From DASTBU01 sp035711845 (GTDB lineage Bacteria > Acidobacteriota > Vicinamibacteria > Vicinamibacterales > 2-12-FULL-66-21): a DNA stretch of 62,775 bases. A model generated the notes under the pieces. The model did not search any database and was not told the DNA's origin. It worked only from the letters and a program-made list of their open reading frames with translations. The DNA lies in NCBI GenBank assembly GCA_035711845.1, contig DASTBU010000031.1, positions 1 through 62,775 on the forward strand, written 5' to 3'. Below, in pieces: positions 7,650 to 17,230 of the stretch (within the stretch, counting starts at the first letter, position 1; the number at the start of each line of letters is the position of its first letter). Both the position numbers and the translations under genes were made by a program.

Positions 7650-9596
7650 ATGATCACAGCTCAGCTCGTCGCAATCCTCGCCGTGTTCGCGTCTGCAGGC
7701 GCCAGCCAGCCCGCATCGCAGCGACTGATCCTGGCTGGCCACAGTGCGGGCACGCACGAAGCCGATCTCCCCGAGGTCCTGGCCAACGACAACCGAACCC
7801 CGGCGGGAACCGTGAGCGAGGGCGTCCTGACCATCGAGCTGCGGGCGGCCCTCGGGCGGTGGCGGCCGAAAGCCGAATCGGGACCGGCCCTCAGGATCGA
7901 AGCGCTCGGCGAAACATCATCAGCGCTGTCCGTTCCGGCGCCGCTCATTCGCGTTCCGTCAGGCGCTGAGGTTGCCGTCAGCGTCCGCAACGAGCTCGCG
8001 AGCCCGTTGAGGTTGCACGGCCTGTGCGAGAAGGGCGGCCGCGCCTGCACGCCGCTGGAGGTACCGGTTGGCGCGACGCGTCAGGTGCGCTTCCGGAGTG
8101 GGCCGGCGGGAACGTACCACTATTGGGCGACGACCACCGGCATGCCGCTCCCGTTCCGGGGGGCGGATGACGCGGAGCTGTCGGGCGCCTTCATCGTGGA
8201 TCCACCTGGCGCGACCGAAGATGGCGACCGCATCTTCGTGATCACCGAGTGGACCAGCCTGTCCCGCGGGCAATTGCAGGAGATCGCGGCGCAGGACGAT
8301 CCGGGAGCCGCCTTCCTGAAGTTGAGACCTGAGGTGCTGTTTCTCATCAACGGCCGTGCCTGGCCGCATACCGAACGCCTGACGTACCGCCTGTCCGACC
8401 GGGTTCGATGGCGCGTGGTCAACCTGAGCACGCAGGTCCACCCGATGCACCTCCACGGCTTCTACTTCGATGTCGACAGCGTGGGAAACGAGACCGAGGA
8501 CGCGGCCTTCGCGGTCGGGCAGAAGCCTCACGTCGTGACGCAGCTGATGCAGCCCGGCTCGACGATGGCGATGACGTGGAAACCTGAACGTGCGGGCAAC
8601 TGGCTGTTCCACTGTCACGTGATGACCCATGTCTCTTCGACGCTGCACGTCGATGGATCGCCGCGGTCGCACGACGCCCACGGCGCCGGCCACGCCGCTG
8701 GCGCCGGCATGACCGGAATGGTGCTCGGCGTCACCGTCGTCGGCGAGCGGGCAACGGGACCTGGCGGCCCGGAGACCGAGCGGGCCGCGCGCAAGCTGAC
8801 GATGCTGATGCGGAGCGAGCCGAAGCGATTCGGCGACGCGCCCGCGTACGGATTCACGCTGGCCGAAGGGTCCGCGTCAGTGCGGTCCGGCCCGGTGCCC
8901 GTGCCAGGCCCGACCCTCGTGCTCACCCGCGGCGAGCGCGTCGAGATCACGCTCGTCAACGAGCTGCCCGAAGGAACCGCCATTCACTGGCACGGCATGG
9001 AGCTCGAGAGCTACTACGACGGCGTGCACGGCTGGAGCGGGAGCGGCACACGCGTCACGCCGCTCATCGAGCCTGGAGGCTCGTTCGTCGTACGCTTCAC
9101 GCCCCCGCGGACGGGCACGTTCATGTATCACACGCACCTTCACGACAATCGCCAACTGACGTCCGGGCTGTACGGCGCCATGCTCGTCGTCGAGCCGGGC
9201 CAGACGTTCGATGAAGCGACGGACCACGTGTTCGTCATCGGCCGCGGCGGCCCGGCGCTCGATGCGCCGGCCGTGATCAACGGGCAGCGTGAGCCGCAAT
9301 TCGTCTGGAAGTCGGGAGCGCGGCACCGGATCCGCGTGATCAACATCACGCCGAACGACATCTTTTCGGTGACCGTGCAGACGAGCGATGGGCCGATCAC
9401 CTGGCGTCCCCTCACCAAGGACGGCTCGGCGCTCGGCCCCGATCGCTGTAAACCATCACCTGCCGAGCAGATTGTCGGCGTCGGAGAGACGTACGACTTC
9501 GAGTATCAGGCGCCACCGGGACGACGCAGCCTCTGGCTCGAAGTGCGAAGCCCGGGCGGGCGATGGCAGGCCCAGGGACACGTGATCGTGAGGTGA
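7650..9596 (+). CDS. Secreted multicopper oxidase with inverted order of copper-site domains
   Basis: A 648-residue protein from ATG 7650 (AAAGGA upstream), starting with a signal peptide (M-I-T-A-Q-L-V-A-I-L-A-V-F). Four cupredoxin-like blocks are visible. The first (about 90-185) has degenerate ligand positions (L-H-G-L, Y-H-Y-W). The second holds H-P-M-H-L-H-G at 264-270 and H-C-H-V-M-T-H at 321-327, normally found in the last domain of laccase-type enzymes. After a His/Gly-rich linker, the third has H-W-H-G at 446-449 and H-T-H-L-H at 494-498, normally in the first domain. The fourth resembles the copper-free domain 2. All type 1/2/3 ligands are thus present but permuted. Likely an extracytoplasmic copper/phenol oxidase; substrate unknown. 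Confidence 0.88.
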   Translation: MITAQLVAILAVFASAGASQPASQRLILAGHSAGTHEADLPEVLANDNRTPAGTVSEGVLTIELRAALGRWRPKAESGPALRIEALGETSSALSVPAPLIRVPSGAEVAVSVRNELASPLRLHGLCEKGGRACTPLEVPVGATRQVRFRSGPAGTYHYWATTTGMPLPFRGADDAELSGAFIVDPPGATEDGDRIFVITEWTSLSRGQLQEIAAQDDPGAAFLKLRPEVLFLINGRAWPHTERLTYRLSDRVRWRVVNLSTQVHPMHLHGFYFDVDSVGNETEDAAFAVGQKPHVVTQLMQPGSTMAMTWKPERAGNWLFHCHVMTHVSSTLHVDGSPRSHDAHGAGHAAGAGMTGMVLGVTVVGERATGPGGPETERAARKLTMLMRSEPKRFGDAPAYGFTLAEGSASVRSGPVPVPGPTLVLTRGERVEITLVNELPEGTAIHWHGMELESYYDGVHGWSGSGTRVTPLIEPGGSFVVRFTPPRTGTFMYHTHLHDNRQLTSGLYGAMLVVEPGQTFDEATDHVFVIGRGGPALDAPAVINGQREPQFVWKSGARHRIRVINITPNDIFSVTVQTSDGPITWRPLTKDGSALGPDRCKPSPAEQIVGVGETYDFEYQAPPGRRSLWLEVRSPGGRWQAQGHVIVR

Positions 9597-9642
9597 CAGG
9601 AGGCGCTCCGCTGCCGGTCGCAGGTGATTCTCTGATAAAAGG

Positions 9643-10950
9643 GTGCCTGTGCGCCTTCGTTTCGTCTTTGGCCTGGGGCTCGTGGCGGTCGGCGCGGCCC
9701 TCTTTGCAGTCGGCTTTCGTGCCTCCCTGGGCCTGGTGTACCGGGTCCTTTACGACGCGGACAATGTCGTGGAGGCGATCGCGAATCTCCCGCCCTGGCT
9801 GCGGCTTGTCGTGCCCATCGCTGCGGCCGGGGTTGCGGGAACGATCGCACGGCTGCGTAAGAGGCCTGCCCAGAACGTCAGCAACGTCATGGAAGCGATT
9901 GCGCTCGGAAAGGTGCAGCTCTCGCTTCGGACCACGGCGTCACGCGTCGCCTCGTCCTGGGCCGCCATCGCGGGCGGCATGTCCATAGGCCGCGAGGGCC
10001 CGTTGATCGAGTTCGGCGGTGCGCTCGGTGCGCGGCTCGGCACGCTGCTGGACATGTCGTTGAACCGAACACGGGTCCTGGTCGCTGCGGGCACTGCAGC
10101 AGGATTTGCGGCGGCGTACAACACCCCCTTCGCCGCCGTGCTGTTCGTTGTCGAGACCATGGCGGGCGTCACGGCGCCCGTGCTCATGCTGCCTGCGATG
10201 GGCGCGGCCTTCGTAGCCACGGCCATGACACGGGCGATCGTGGGTGTCGGCCCAATCTACGGCCAGCGGGCCTTTGGCCTCGGCTCGTACTTCGAGTTCT
10301 TCTCGTTCGCGATCCTCGGCGTTACCGCCGCCCTCGCGGCGGTCGGATTCAAGGGAGTCCTGCGCGTTCTCGAGAACTGGTTCGACAGCCATCCCGTGCC
10401 GCAGCCGTTCCGGGCGATGATCGGCGGACTGCTCGTGGGCGCGATCGCGATGTGGCTGCCCGCGGTCGCGGGGAACGGCTACGAACCGCTGAACGCCATG
10501 CTCGACCGGCCCGCGCCGCTCGGCGCGGTGGCCGTGCTGCTGGTCGCCAAGGTGATCGCCACGAGCGGTTCGGTGGCCTCGGGCGTGCCGGGAGGCATCT
10601 TCACGCCGATGCTGCTGGTCGGTGCCGCCCTCGGCACAGCGTGGTCGCATCTCCTCCGCATGATCACGACGGCGGAGCCGAACGCGGGCAGCCTGGCGCT
10701 GGTCGGCATGGCGGCTACGACCGCCGCCAGCATCCACGCGCCGCTCACCGCCGCGGTGATGATCTTCGAGCTGTCCGGCGACTACCCGATCGTCCTGCCC
10801 CTGCTTCTCGCGACGGTCGTGTCGACGGCGATCTCGAGAGGCTTGGGCAGCGAGTCGGTGTACGAGACCGAGCTTCGCAAGCGCGGGCTGGGCTGGGACA
10901 TCACGCTCGAGGGCCGACAGGTGCGAGCGAAGGACGTGGGATCCCAGTAG
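9643..10950 (+). CDS. ClC-family chloride channel/antiporter
   Basis: A 435-residue polytopic membrane protein starting at GTG 9643. The central motif G-R-E-G-P carries the gating glutamate. Later S-G-V-P-G-G-I-F-T-P-M matches the family's G-x-F-x-P selectivity element. The N-terminal G-S-G-I-P motif is not conserved; the region reads N-V-M-E-A-I-A-L-G. No CBS domains follow the membrane part, so this is the short bacterial type. It lies 46 bp after the multicopper oxidase on the same strand and may be co-transcribed, though no functional link is evident. The gating Glu suggests a Cl-/H+ antiporter more than a passive channel, but this is not certain from sequence. Confidence 0.9.
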   Translation: MPVRLRFVFGLGLVAVGAALFAVGFRASLGLVYRVLYDADNVVEAIANLPPWLRLVVPIAAAGVAGTIARLRKRPAQNVSNVMEAIALGKVQLSLRTTASRVASSWAAIAGGMSIGREGPLIEFGGALGARLGTLLDMSLNRTRVLVAAGTAAGFAAAYNTPFAAVLFVVETMAGVTAPVLMLPAMGAAFVATAMTRAIVGVGPIYGQRAFGLGSYFEFFSFAILGVTAALAAVGFKGVLRVLENWFDSHPVPQPFRAMIGGLLVGAIAMWLPAVAGNGYEPLNAMLDRPAPLGAVAVLLVAKVIATSGSVASGVPGGIFTPMLLVGAALGTAWSHLLRMITTAEPNAGSLALVGMAATTAASIHAPLTAAVMIFELSGDYPIVLPLLLATVVSTAISRGLGSESVYETELRKRGLGWDITLEGRQVRAKDVGSQ

Positions 10951-10973
10951 CGCGGGCGCCCCAGGTCTCGCAC

Positions 10974-13900
10974 TCACGCGTGCGCGTCGTTCCGCCTCGA
11001 TGCCGCCTGGCCGAGCGGCAGCACCGGCAACATGCGCTGCTTGCCGTCGTTCTCCCGCTGCCGGGCCGCCAGATCGGCGAGCTCTTCGTCGAACAGCATC
11101 TGCTGGCGCAGCTGGCGTTCGAAGGCCGCGAGCTGCGCGTCGATCGCGGCGCCCGCCGTCCGCTTGCGGTTCATATCCTCCGTGTAGCGCTTCAGGAAGT
11201 AGTGAATCGTCTCGACGCGGATCTTGATCGATCCGGTCGGCTTGTTCTCGTCGATGTCCTTGAACGAGAAGTACGGTGTGCCCGACTTCTCGATGATCGA
11301 CTCGACCACCGTGTAGATCGGTGCGTCGTGCCCGCACTTGAAGCTGGACAGCTCGAGCGCGACCAGGTTCGGATGGCGGGCCGTGAACTTCGCGGCCCAG
11401 ATCTTCTGGTTCGTGCTCGCCGAATAGCTGTTCTTCCACACGTCCTGGATCTCGAGCGCGTCGCGGATCGCGCCGGCGCGGATCTCCTCGCCGAACAGCC
11501 GTTCGAGCAGGTCCGCGTCCATCGGGAGCGTGCTCTGCGAGAAGACCGGATACCCGAGCTTGCTGAACTCGTCGAGAATCTCGTGGTTCAGTCCCGGATC
11601 GTGATGGTACGGCCGCGCCAGCAGGACGAGGCCGATGCGGTTCTCGCGCTGGAGCTGGTCCAGGACCTCGCGTGCCCGCCGGCGGACGTCCGTGTCCCAG
11701 GCCTCCAGCTCGGTGAAGCCGACGTCAACGGCACGCGCGTTCTCCTCCGGAGACAGGCCCAGAATCGGCGACCAGGTGTCGAACAGCTGCCGCGCGAGCA
11801 GCTTCCGGTCGTGGAAGTTCACGAGCGTGTTGTAGTACTCGACGCCGTGCTCGGCGAAGACGTTCGACTCCTTGGTGAACGCGGCCTTCACCGTCTCGGG
11901 CGTCACCGTGACGGTCGGGCACGCGTTCGACCCCTGCAGATGCGTGAGTCGCGTGTGCAGCGTGTCGACCATGGGGAAGAAGATGTAGTCGAGACGCTTC
12001 TTCGCGTGCTTCCCGAAGATCAGATTGTGCACGTGCGCGATCCCGATCTTCGCCGGGAAGCACGGATCGATGGCGCCGCGGCCGGATCCCTCGCGGTACA
12101 GCTCGGCGCCCGTGTAATCCGAGTAGACGAGGTTCCCGCCGGGCACGCCGAGGCTCTCGAAGTAGGCGTTGAAGAACGGCGCATACACGTACATGTTCAG
12201 CACACGCGGCATACCGATGCGCACTGTCTGACGCCGCCCCATGGCCGCCACGCGTGCCTTTGCCGTCCTGCTCCACGCGCGCGAGGGCACCGGATCGGCA
12301 ACGCTCGCAGGTCCGCGCGGACGGAACGGCTCTTTCGAGGCGATGTCCACGAAGTTGGGGTTCGCCTTTCGCATGGCATCGAGGCCCGCCTTGATCCCGC
12401 GCATCTCGTTGACGTCCTCGACGGTGCCTTTCTCGCAGGTCGCGATGATCAACCGCTGCTCGTCGTCGGCCTTCGCCACCTTGGACACGAACCTCACGGG
12501 GACGGCCTTCGCGTCCTGCGATCGGGCAAGTGCCGCGGGCCCGCCGACGCTCGCCTGCGCCGGTGCGGCTGACGGCGCGCCCATCTTGATGTCGATGAAC
12601 GTGCGCAGGCAGTTGTTCTTGCAGAAGTTGCAGCGCGTCGATTCGTTCCGGGTGCTGCGGTACGTGACTTTCCGGACCGCCTCCAGCCCGATGAACGTCG
12701 TGCGATGGCCGTTCTTCCACAGCCGCAACGCCTCGACGGCGGCGCCGATCGCGCCCGATTCGCCGCAGTGCTCGTGCACGATGATGTCGGGCTCGACGCC
12801 CGCGCCGCGGAAGTTCGAGCGGATGAAATCGACCTCCGCCTTCACGGCCGCCAGATTGTGCTGCGTGCCGCCCTGCAGGACGAACCGCGTCCCGAGCTTG
12901 GCGACGTTGGGGATGCTGGCCACGTAGAGAAAGATGTTCTTGGGCAGCACGGCCGCCAGCCCGGCGAGGATCTCCTCCGGCGCCCAGCCCTGGCGCTGGA
13001 AGTTGACAATGTCCGATTGCATGAAGACGGCGCAGCCGTAGCCGAAGACAGGCATGGCCGTCGCCGCGAACGCCTTGTCCGCGAAGTCGTGCACGGGTAC
13101 GCCGAACATCTCGGCCGTGGACTGCAGGAAATAGCCGTTGCCGGCCGAGCACTGCGTGTTCAGCTTGAAGTCCTTGACCCGGCCGTCCTTCAGGACGATC
13201 AGCTTGATGTCCTGCCCGCCGACGTCCACGATGACGTGCGGGTCCTCGTAGTACTTCACGGCCGATTCGGTGTGCGCGACGGTTTCGACCAGCGCGGCAT
13301 CGGCGTGGAGCACGTCTTTCAGGATGTCCTTCGCGTAGCCGGTGGTGCCGACGCCGAGGACCTCGAGGGTCGCGCCCTGCCGCTCGACCTGTTCGTTCAG
13401 CTGTTCGAACATGTCGATGGTGTCCTGGATCGGGTTGCCCTTCGAGAGCTGGTACACCTTGCAGAGCACATCCCCGTCGAGCGACATCAGGACCGCCTTG
13501 GTGGAGGTGGATCCTCCGTCCACGCCAATGAAACCCATCACCGCCTCGCCGCGCGGCAACGTCGCCGGAACGAAGGGCTTCGGTTGGTACTGCTCCCGGA
13601 AGCGCGCGAGCTCCTCCTCCGACGCGCTCAGCCCGCCGGCGCCGGCCGCGGCTTTCTCCTCGAGGCGGCCCCGATTGATGTAGTGCTCGAGGTGCCGGGT
13701 GCCGGAGTAGCGGCCGATCTCGTCGTCCTCGGCCTTGCCGAACTCGATCGCGCCGAGCGCCGCGAAGTACTGCGCGTTGGCCGGCGTCTTGATCACGGTC
13801 TGCGGAGTCTCGCCTTCCGGGATCTGGACGCCGCGCTCCCGCCACATCTTCGGGATGTTCTCCTGCCAGGCCTCGCGCATCCCGCGGATGAACGTGTTGG

Positions 13901-14582
13901 GCCCCCCGAGCAGCAGCACGTGCGGCCGCAGCGTATGCCCTCGCGTGAGAACCGTCAGATTCTGCAGGATGATCGCCTCGAAGAGCGACGCCATCAGCTC
14001 GTCGCCCGGCGTCCCCTCCTTCTGGAGGCCGTTGATGTCGGTCTCGGCGAACACGCCGCACTTTCCCGCCACCTTGTGCAGCTTGATGCCGCTATAGCCC
14101 TGCTCGCACAGCTCCGCGGCCGGTATCTTCAGCTTCGCGTTGATCTTGTCGATGACGGCGCCTGTGCCGCCGGCGCACTTGTCGTTCATGGAGGGGATCT
14201 TCTTCTTGCGGCCGTTCTCCGGGTCCTCCTTGAACACGATGATCTTCGCGTCCTGCCCGCCCAGCTCGATCACCGAGTTCACCTCGGGGTGGAGCTTCTC
14301 GACGGCGAGCGAGACGGCGGTCACTTCCTGCACGAACTTGGCGCCGACGAGCGGCGCAATCGTGGCTCCACCCGAGCCCGTGATGAACATCCGGGTGTTC
14401 TCGCGGGCGATCCCGAGCTCCGCCTCCAGTCGTCCCAGGAACTCCAGCGTCTTCTCGGGCTGCTTCGTCTCGTGCCGCTGATAGTCCGACCACAGCATCT
14501 CGTCGCTGGCAGCATCCACGGCCACTGCCTTCACCGTGGTGGACCCCACGTCAACGCCGACGAGGAAGCGCGGGGCAGACAT
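10974..14582 (-). CDS. Acyl-CoA dehydratase activase-related protein: two BadF/BcrA ASKHA ATPase domains plus DUF2229
   Basis: A 1202-residue protein. Residues 5-290 form the first ASKHA ATPase, with V-G-V-D-V-G-S-T-T-V-K at the start and two cluster cysteines in N-D-K-C-A-G-G-T-G and G-K-C-G-V-F-A-E-T. Residues 345-630 form the second, with G-V-D-G-G-S-T-S-T-K, N-T-Q-C-S-A-G-N-G and G-Y-G-C-A-V-F. The rest is DUF2229-like, with C-N-F-C-K-N-N-C, D-P-C-F-P-A-K and A-C-P-T-V-T. Such activases use ATP to inject low-potential electrons into 2-hydroxyacyl-CoA dehydratase or related double-cubane proteins. ATG 14582 gives the canonical start and shares its A with the upstream stop codon (TGATG), so translation is coupled. 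Three-gene minus-strand operon; substrate unknown. Confidence 0.9.
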   Translation of the reverse strand: MSAPRFLVGVDVGSTTVKAVAVDAASDEMLWSDYQRHETKQPEKTLEFLGRLEAELGIARENTRMFITGSGGATIAPLVGAKFVQEVTAVSLAVEKLHPEVNSVIELGGQDAKIIVFKEDPENGRKKKIPSMNDKCAGGTGAVIDKINAKLKIPAAELCEQGYSGIKLHKVAGKCGVFAETDINGLQKEGTPGDELMASLFEAIILQNLTVLTRGHTLRPHVLLLGGPNTFIRGMREAWQENIPKMWRERGVQIPEGETPQTVIKTPANAQYFAALGAIEFGKAEDDEIGRYSGTRHLEHYINRGRLEEKAAAGAGGLSASEEELARFREQYQPKPFVPATLPRGEAVMGFIGVDGGSTSTKAVLMSLDGDVLCKVYQLSKGNPIQDTIDMFEQLNEQVERQGATLEVLGVGTTGYAKDILKDVLHADAALVETVAHTESAVKYYEDPHVIVDVGGQDIKLIVLKDGRVKDFKLNTQCSAGNGYFLQSTAEMFGVPVHDFADKAFAATAMPVFGYGCAVFMQSDIVNFQRQGWAPEEILAGLAAVLPKNIFLYVASIPNVAKLGTRFVLQGGTQHNLAAVKAEVDFIRSNFRGAGVEPDIIVHEHCGESGAIGAAVEALRLWKNGHRTTFIGLEAVRKVTYRSTRNESTRCNFCKNNCLRTFIDIKMGAPSAAPAQASVGGPAALARSQDAKAVPVRFVSKVAKADDEQRLIIATCEKGTVEDVNEMRGIKAGLDAMRKANPNFVDIASKEPFRPRGPASVADPVPSRAWSRTAKARVAAMGRRQTVRIGMPRVLNMYVYAPFFNAYFESLGVPGGNLVYSDYTGAELYREGSGRGAIDPCFPAKIGIAHVHNLIFGKHAKKRLDYIFFPMVDTLHTRLTHLQGSNACPTVTVTPETVKAAFTKESNVFAEHGVEYYNTLVNFHDRKLLARQLFDTWSPILGLSPEENARAVDVGFTELEAWDTDVRRRAREVLDQLQRENRIGLVLLARPYHHDPGLNHEILDEFSKLGYPVFSQSTLPMDADLLERLFGEEIRAGAIRDALEIQDVWKNSYSASTNQKIWAAKFTARHPNLVALELSSFKCGHDAPIYTVVESIIEKSGTPYFSFKDIDENKPTGSIKIRVETIHYFLKRYTEDMNRKRTAGAAIDAQLAAFERQLRQQMLFDEELADLAARQRENDGKQRMLPVLPLGQAASRRNDAHA

Positions 14583-16447
14583 CACCGTGCCTCCGTCGCC
14601 TGGTTGCCGTCGCTCAGGCCGGTCCGAGCCTCGGCGTGCGGCCGCAGGACCGGCCACCGCAGGGCAAAGGGCCGGCGGCGATGATCCATGAGGTCGGACA
14701 CGTGGAGCACGAAGTTCGCGGCCGTACCGGTCACGCCGTGCCGATGGGGGACCTGATAGAAGGGACGCCGCAGCTCGGGTCGCTCGGCGACGAACGCCCG
14801 GACGTCGTCGAGCGGCAAGCCCGTGGAGTCGAGCGCCTGCTGGAACTCCGCCTTCGCTTTGGCCTTGGCTTCGCCGAGCGCCATCTGCACGCGGCTGTGG
14901 GCGTTGATCTCCCCTTCGCCGGACGTCTCGATCGGCAGGAAGATCATGTCTTTGAAGTGGTTCATCACCGCCGACTGCACGCCGTCGGACTGCGACGAGG
15001 GCATGCAGCCGAACGGCTTCAGGCTGAGCACCATGTGCGCCTTTTTGTGCACCGTGTAGTAGATGTTCTTCGCCACTTCGAGGTGCCCCTCGCCGCCGCG
15101 AGCCAGGCGGTGATAGTAGGGCCTGGCAAGATCCGCCAGCTCCTGCATATCCGTGAGCCGATGGCCGATGCCGCCGAGCTGTTCGACGAAGCTCGCGTAC
15201 CGGCGCTCGAAGATGCGCTCCCCGATCGCGTAGCTCGCCAGGCGAAAGCGGTGGCGCATCTCAACGGCCGCCAGCTTTTGGATCTGCCACCAGCGCAATC
15301 TCGACGCCCTCGACTCGGTCCGCCGTCGATCGAGGTAGCGCTCGCGCGCCTGCCAGAGCAGGTACCCGATCCAGTTGCCGATCGGCTCGACGAGCACCTG
15401 TGCGCCCTCGCGCTCCAGAAACGCGAACATCTTGAAGTTGCCGTCACCCTCGGTCGTCTGCGCGAAGAACTCGCCGGTCACCTTCACGAGGGGCTTCACG
15501 CGGAGGCGATCGACCTCGATCCTGTCGAGCCGTTCGCGTGCTTCGGCGAGCGCTTCGCGCGTCTCCCGGCCGTACCAATGGTTGCCGATCTTGCCGAGCG
15601 TGTTGACGGTGCTCCTGAGGGCGTTTCGCTTCACTACCTGAGCGGCCAGCCAGGCGGGCGCGCGATCCGCGATGTCGAACATGCGGCGATCCCGGAACCT
15701 CGAGGCCAGCCGCTCCATGACCTCCGCCACGACGCGGTCGGTTTCGCCAGCGTCGACCTCGTAGGGCCGGATCTGGCAGGTGACGTCGTTCATCACGTCG
15801 CCGAGGTTGAGCGCGTTGAGCGCGCCGAGACCGAAGTCGACGGTGAACTTCAGGCCCGGCTCGCCGGACGCCGCCTTGATCCCGTCGTTCTGCTGGAAGA
15901 GCAGGATGCGGAATCCGTCGAACCCGGCATTCTGGACGCCGAGCCGGTACTCGGCTTCGTACATGCCGAAGCGGCAGGGGCCGCACGAACCAGCCGTGAA
16001 GAACACGTAGCTGTCGATGATCGCCTGGCGGGACATGCCGCGGGCTTCCAGACCCTGTAGGAACTTGATCAGATGACCCACCATGAAATAGGTCGGATTG
16101 CACTGGCCGTTGTTCCCGAACTCCTTCCCGAGCTGAAACGACGGCACATCGGGCGTGGGCAGGACCTCGACCTTGTAATCCGCCGACTGGAAGACGGCCT
16201 TGATCAGCCGCTCGTGTTTCCAGGTCAGCCCGCCGATGAGCACCGTGACTTTGTCGCGCTCGGCGGCGGTGAACGGGCGCTCCATGGGCCGCTGGAAGTG
16301 ATGCACTTCCGCGCGCCTGTCCGCCAGCGCCTCCAGCCGATTGCGTTCGGCAGCCACACGGCGGGCAATCTCTTCTTCGATTTCGCGCCGCGACTCGAGC
16401 GTGACGGGGAATCCCGCCCGGGCGCCTTCGGAAACAGGAGCGTTCAT
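14582..16447 (-). CDS. HgdB/DUF2229-related component, probable Fe-S partner of the activase
   Basis: A 621-residue protein from ATG 16447, which has AAGGAG about 9 bases upstream. Recognisable elements are V-L-I-G-G-L-T-W-K-H-E, F-G-N-N-G-Q-C-N-P-T-Y-F, G-S-C-G-P-C-R-F-G-M-Y, and later K-P-F-G-C-M-P-S-S-Q-S-D-G-V. These are the conserved cysteines and loops of the 2-hydroxyglutaryl-CoA dehydratase D-subunit-like family that often forms the C-terminal part of giant activase proteins. Here it is a separate gene. It should hold the acceptor Fe-S cluster reduced by the downstream ATPase protein. No CoA-transferase or CoA-ligase is adjacent, so the substrate cannot be named and may not be a CoA ester at all. 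Confidence 0.87.
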   Translation of the reverse strand: MNAPVSEGARAGFPVTLESRREIEEEIARRVAAERNRLEALADRRAEVHHFQRPMERPFTAAERDKVTVLIGGLTWKHERLIKAVFQSADYKVEVLPTPDVPSFQLGKEFGNNGQCNPTYFMVGHLIKFLQGLEARGMSRQAIIDSYVFFTAGSCGPCRFGMYEAEYRLGVQNAGFDGFRILLFQQNDGIKAASGEPGLKFTVDFGLGALNALNLGDVMNDVTCQIRPYEVDAGETDRVVAEVMERLASRFRDRRMFDIADRAPAWLAAQVVKRNALRSTVNTLGKIGNHWYGRETREALAEARERLDRIEVDRLRVKPLVKVTGEFFAQTTEGDGNFKMFAFLEREGAQVLVEPIGNWIGYLLWQARERYLDRRRTESRASRLRWWQIQKLAAVEMRHRFRLASYAIGERIFERRYASFVEQLGGIGHRLTDMQELADLARPYYHRLARGGEGHLEVAKNIYYTVHKKAHMVLSLKPFGCMPSSQSDGVQSAVMNHFKDMIFLPIETSGEGEINAHSRVQMALGEAKAKAKAEFQQALDSTGLPLDDVRAFVAERPELRRPFYQVPHRHGVTGTAANFVLHVSDLMDHRRRPFALRWPVLRPHAEARTGLSDGNQATEAR

Positions 16448-16472
16448 GTCGTTCTCCTTGCTCGCCGCCGCT

Positions 16473-16904
16473 TCAGGCGCCCGCCCGGAACTCCTGGCGC
16501 AGCGCGGCCGTGTCGTCCGCGATCGCCCTGGCGATCTCCCCGGCCAGCCGGCTGGTTGCGGCGATCCGCTGCCAGGCCGGTGTCTGCTGCTTGTCTCGCG
16601 ATGACTGCACGTCGGCCACGGAGGCCAGCGCCTCCCGATACTCGGCCATGACCCGCACGAGGTCATCGTCGAGGTAATCCGCGAGCGCGACGTAGGCCTG
16701 CTCGAGGAACTCGCGCATCTCGCCGGTCAGCTGCTGCGCCTCGCGCAGCGAGACCGCGCAGGTCAGGATCGCGGTCTTGATGGTTTGCTTTGGATAAGGG
16801 AGCGTTCGAAGGGGGGCCGGGTAGTCCTGAGACTCTCCGTTCTCGAGCAGGCGCGCATACTCGGCCACGATTCGCTGAGCAGACTCGGGGTCTTCCGGAT
16901 TCAT
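16473..16904 (-). CDS. Small alpha-helical protein of unknown function, first gene of the activase operon
   Basis: A 143-residue, mostly helical, soluble protein starting M-N-P-E-D-P-E-S-A-Q-R-I-V-A-E-Y, 25 bp upstream of the HgdB-like gene. I do not recognise a named domain. Distinctive segments are Y-P-K-Q-T-I-K-T-A-I-L-T-C-A and F-L-E-Q-A-Y-V-A-L-A-D-Y-L-D-D-D. There is a single cysteine and no signal peptide. ATG 16904 was chosen because the longer frame runs into Arg/Pro-rich sequence. Its position implies a role with the dehydratase-like system, such as chaperoning or regulation, but nothing in the sequence proves it. Confidence 0.72.
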   Translation of the reverse strand: MNPEDPESAQRIVAEYARLLENGESQDYPAPLRTLPYPKQTIKTAILTCAVSLREAQQLTGEMREFLEQAYVALADYLDDDLVRVMAEYREALASVADVQSSRDKQQTPAWQRIAATSRLAGEIARAIADDTAALRQEFRAGA

Positions 16905-17230
16905 CGTCGGCTCGTGCTTCTGATTGTGCGCCAACGCACGGCCGTCGGCGCGCGGAATTGGGGCCCACGTGCAAACTGTGAACCCGGCCAGCGCGTTGAG
17001 CGGGCGGCCCGGACCGGGAACCTGGCGATGGTCCAACCTCCTCCAGGGCGCAACGGGCACGCCGTAACCCTCAGCTGGTCAGCGGTTAGGTGGGGTCTGG
17101 CGTCTGTCGGGGACGCTGCGAGAGACGAACTTCGCCTGGGGAATCATCCGGCCGCTCACAACGGTCGAGTCAGTTCGACAACATTCGCTGAAAGGTTTTC
17201 TGACAGCGGGAGGGGTCAGACTGGTCCCGA
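16905..17230. other. Intergenic region without a recognisable gene
   Basis: About 325 bp between the activase operon and the cardiolipin synthase gene, both on the minus strand. It must hold the operon promoter but I see no convincing -35/-10 pair. A short inverted repeat, TCTGAC (17199-17204) / GTCAGA (17215-17220), lies just past the end of the cardiolipin synthase gene. It is not followed by a T-run in the useful direction, so I do not call it a terminator. Confidence 0.5.

Noticed and set aside
10452..14684. Long plus-strand frames (706 and 659 codons) opposite the activase gene
   Set aside because: They mirror the well-conserved minus-strand activase and have Arg/Val/Asp-rich nonsense composition without domains.
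17199..17220. Rho-independent terminator after the cardiolipin synthase gene
   Set aside because: The stem is only 6 bp and there is no T-run on the minus strand.
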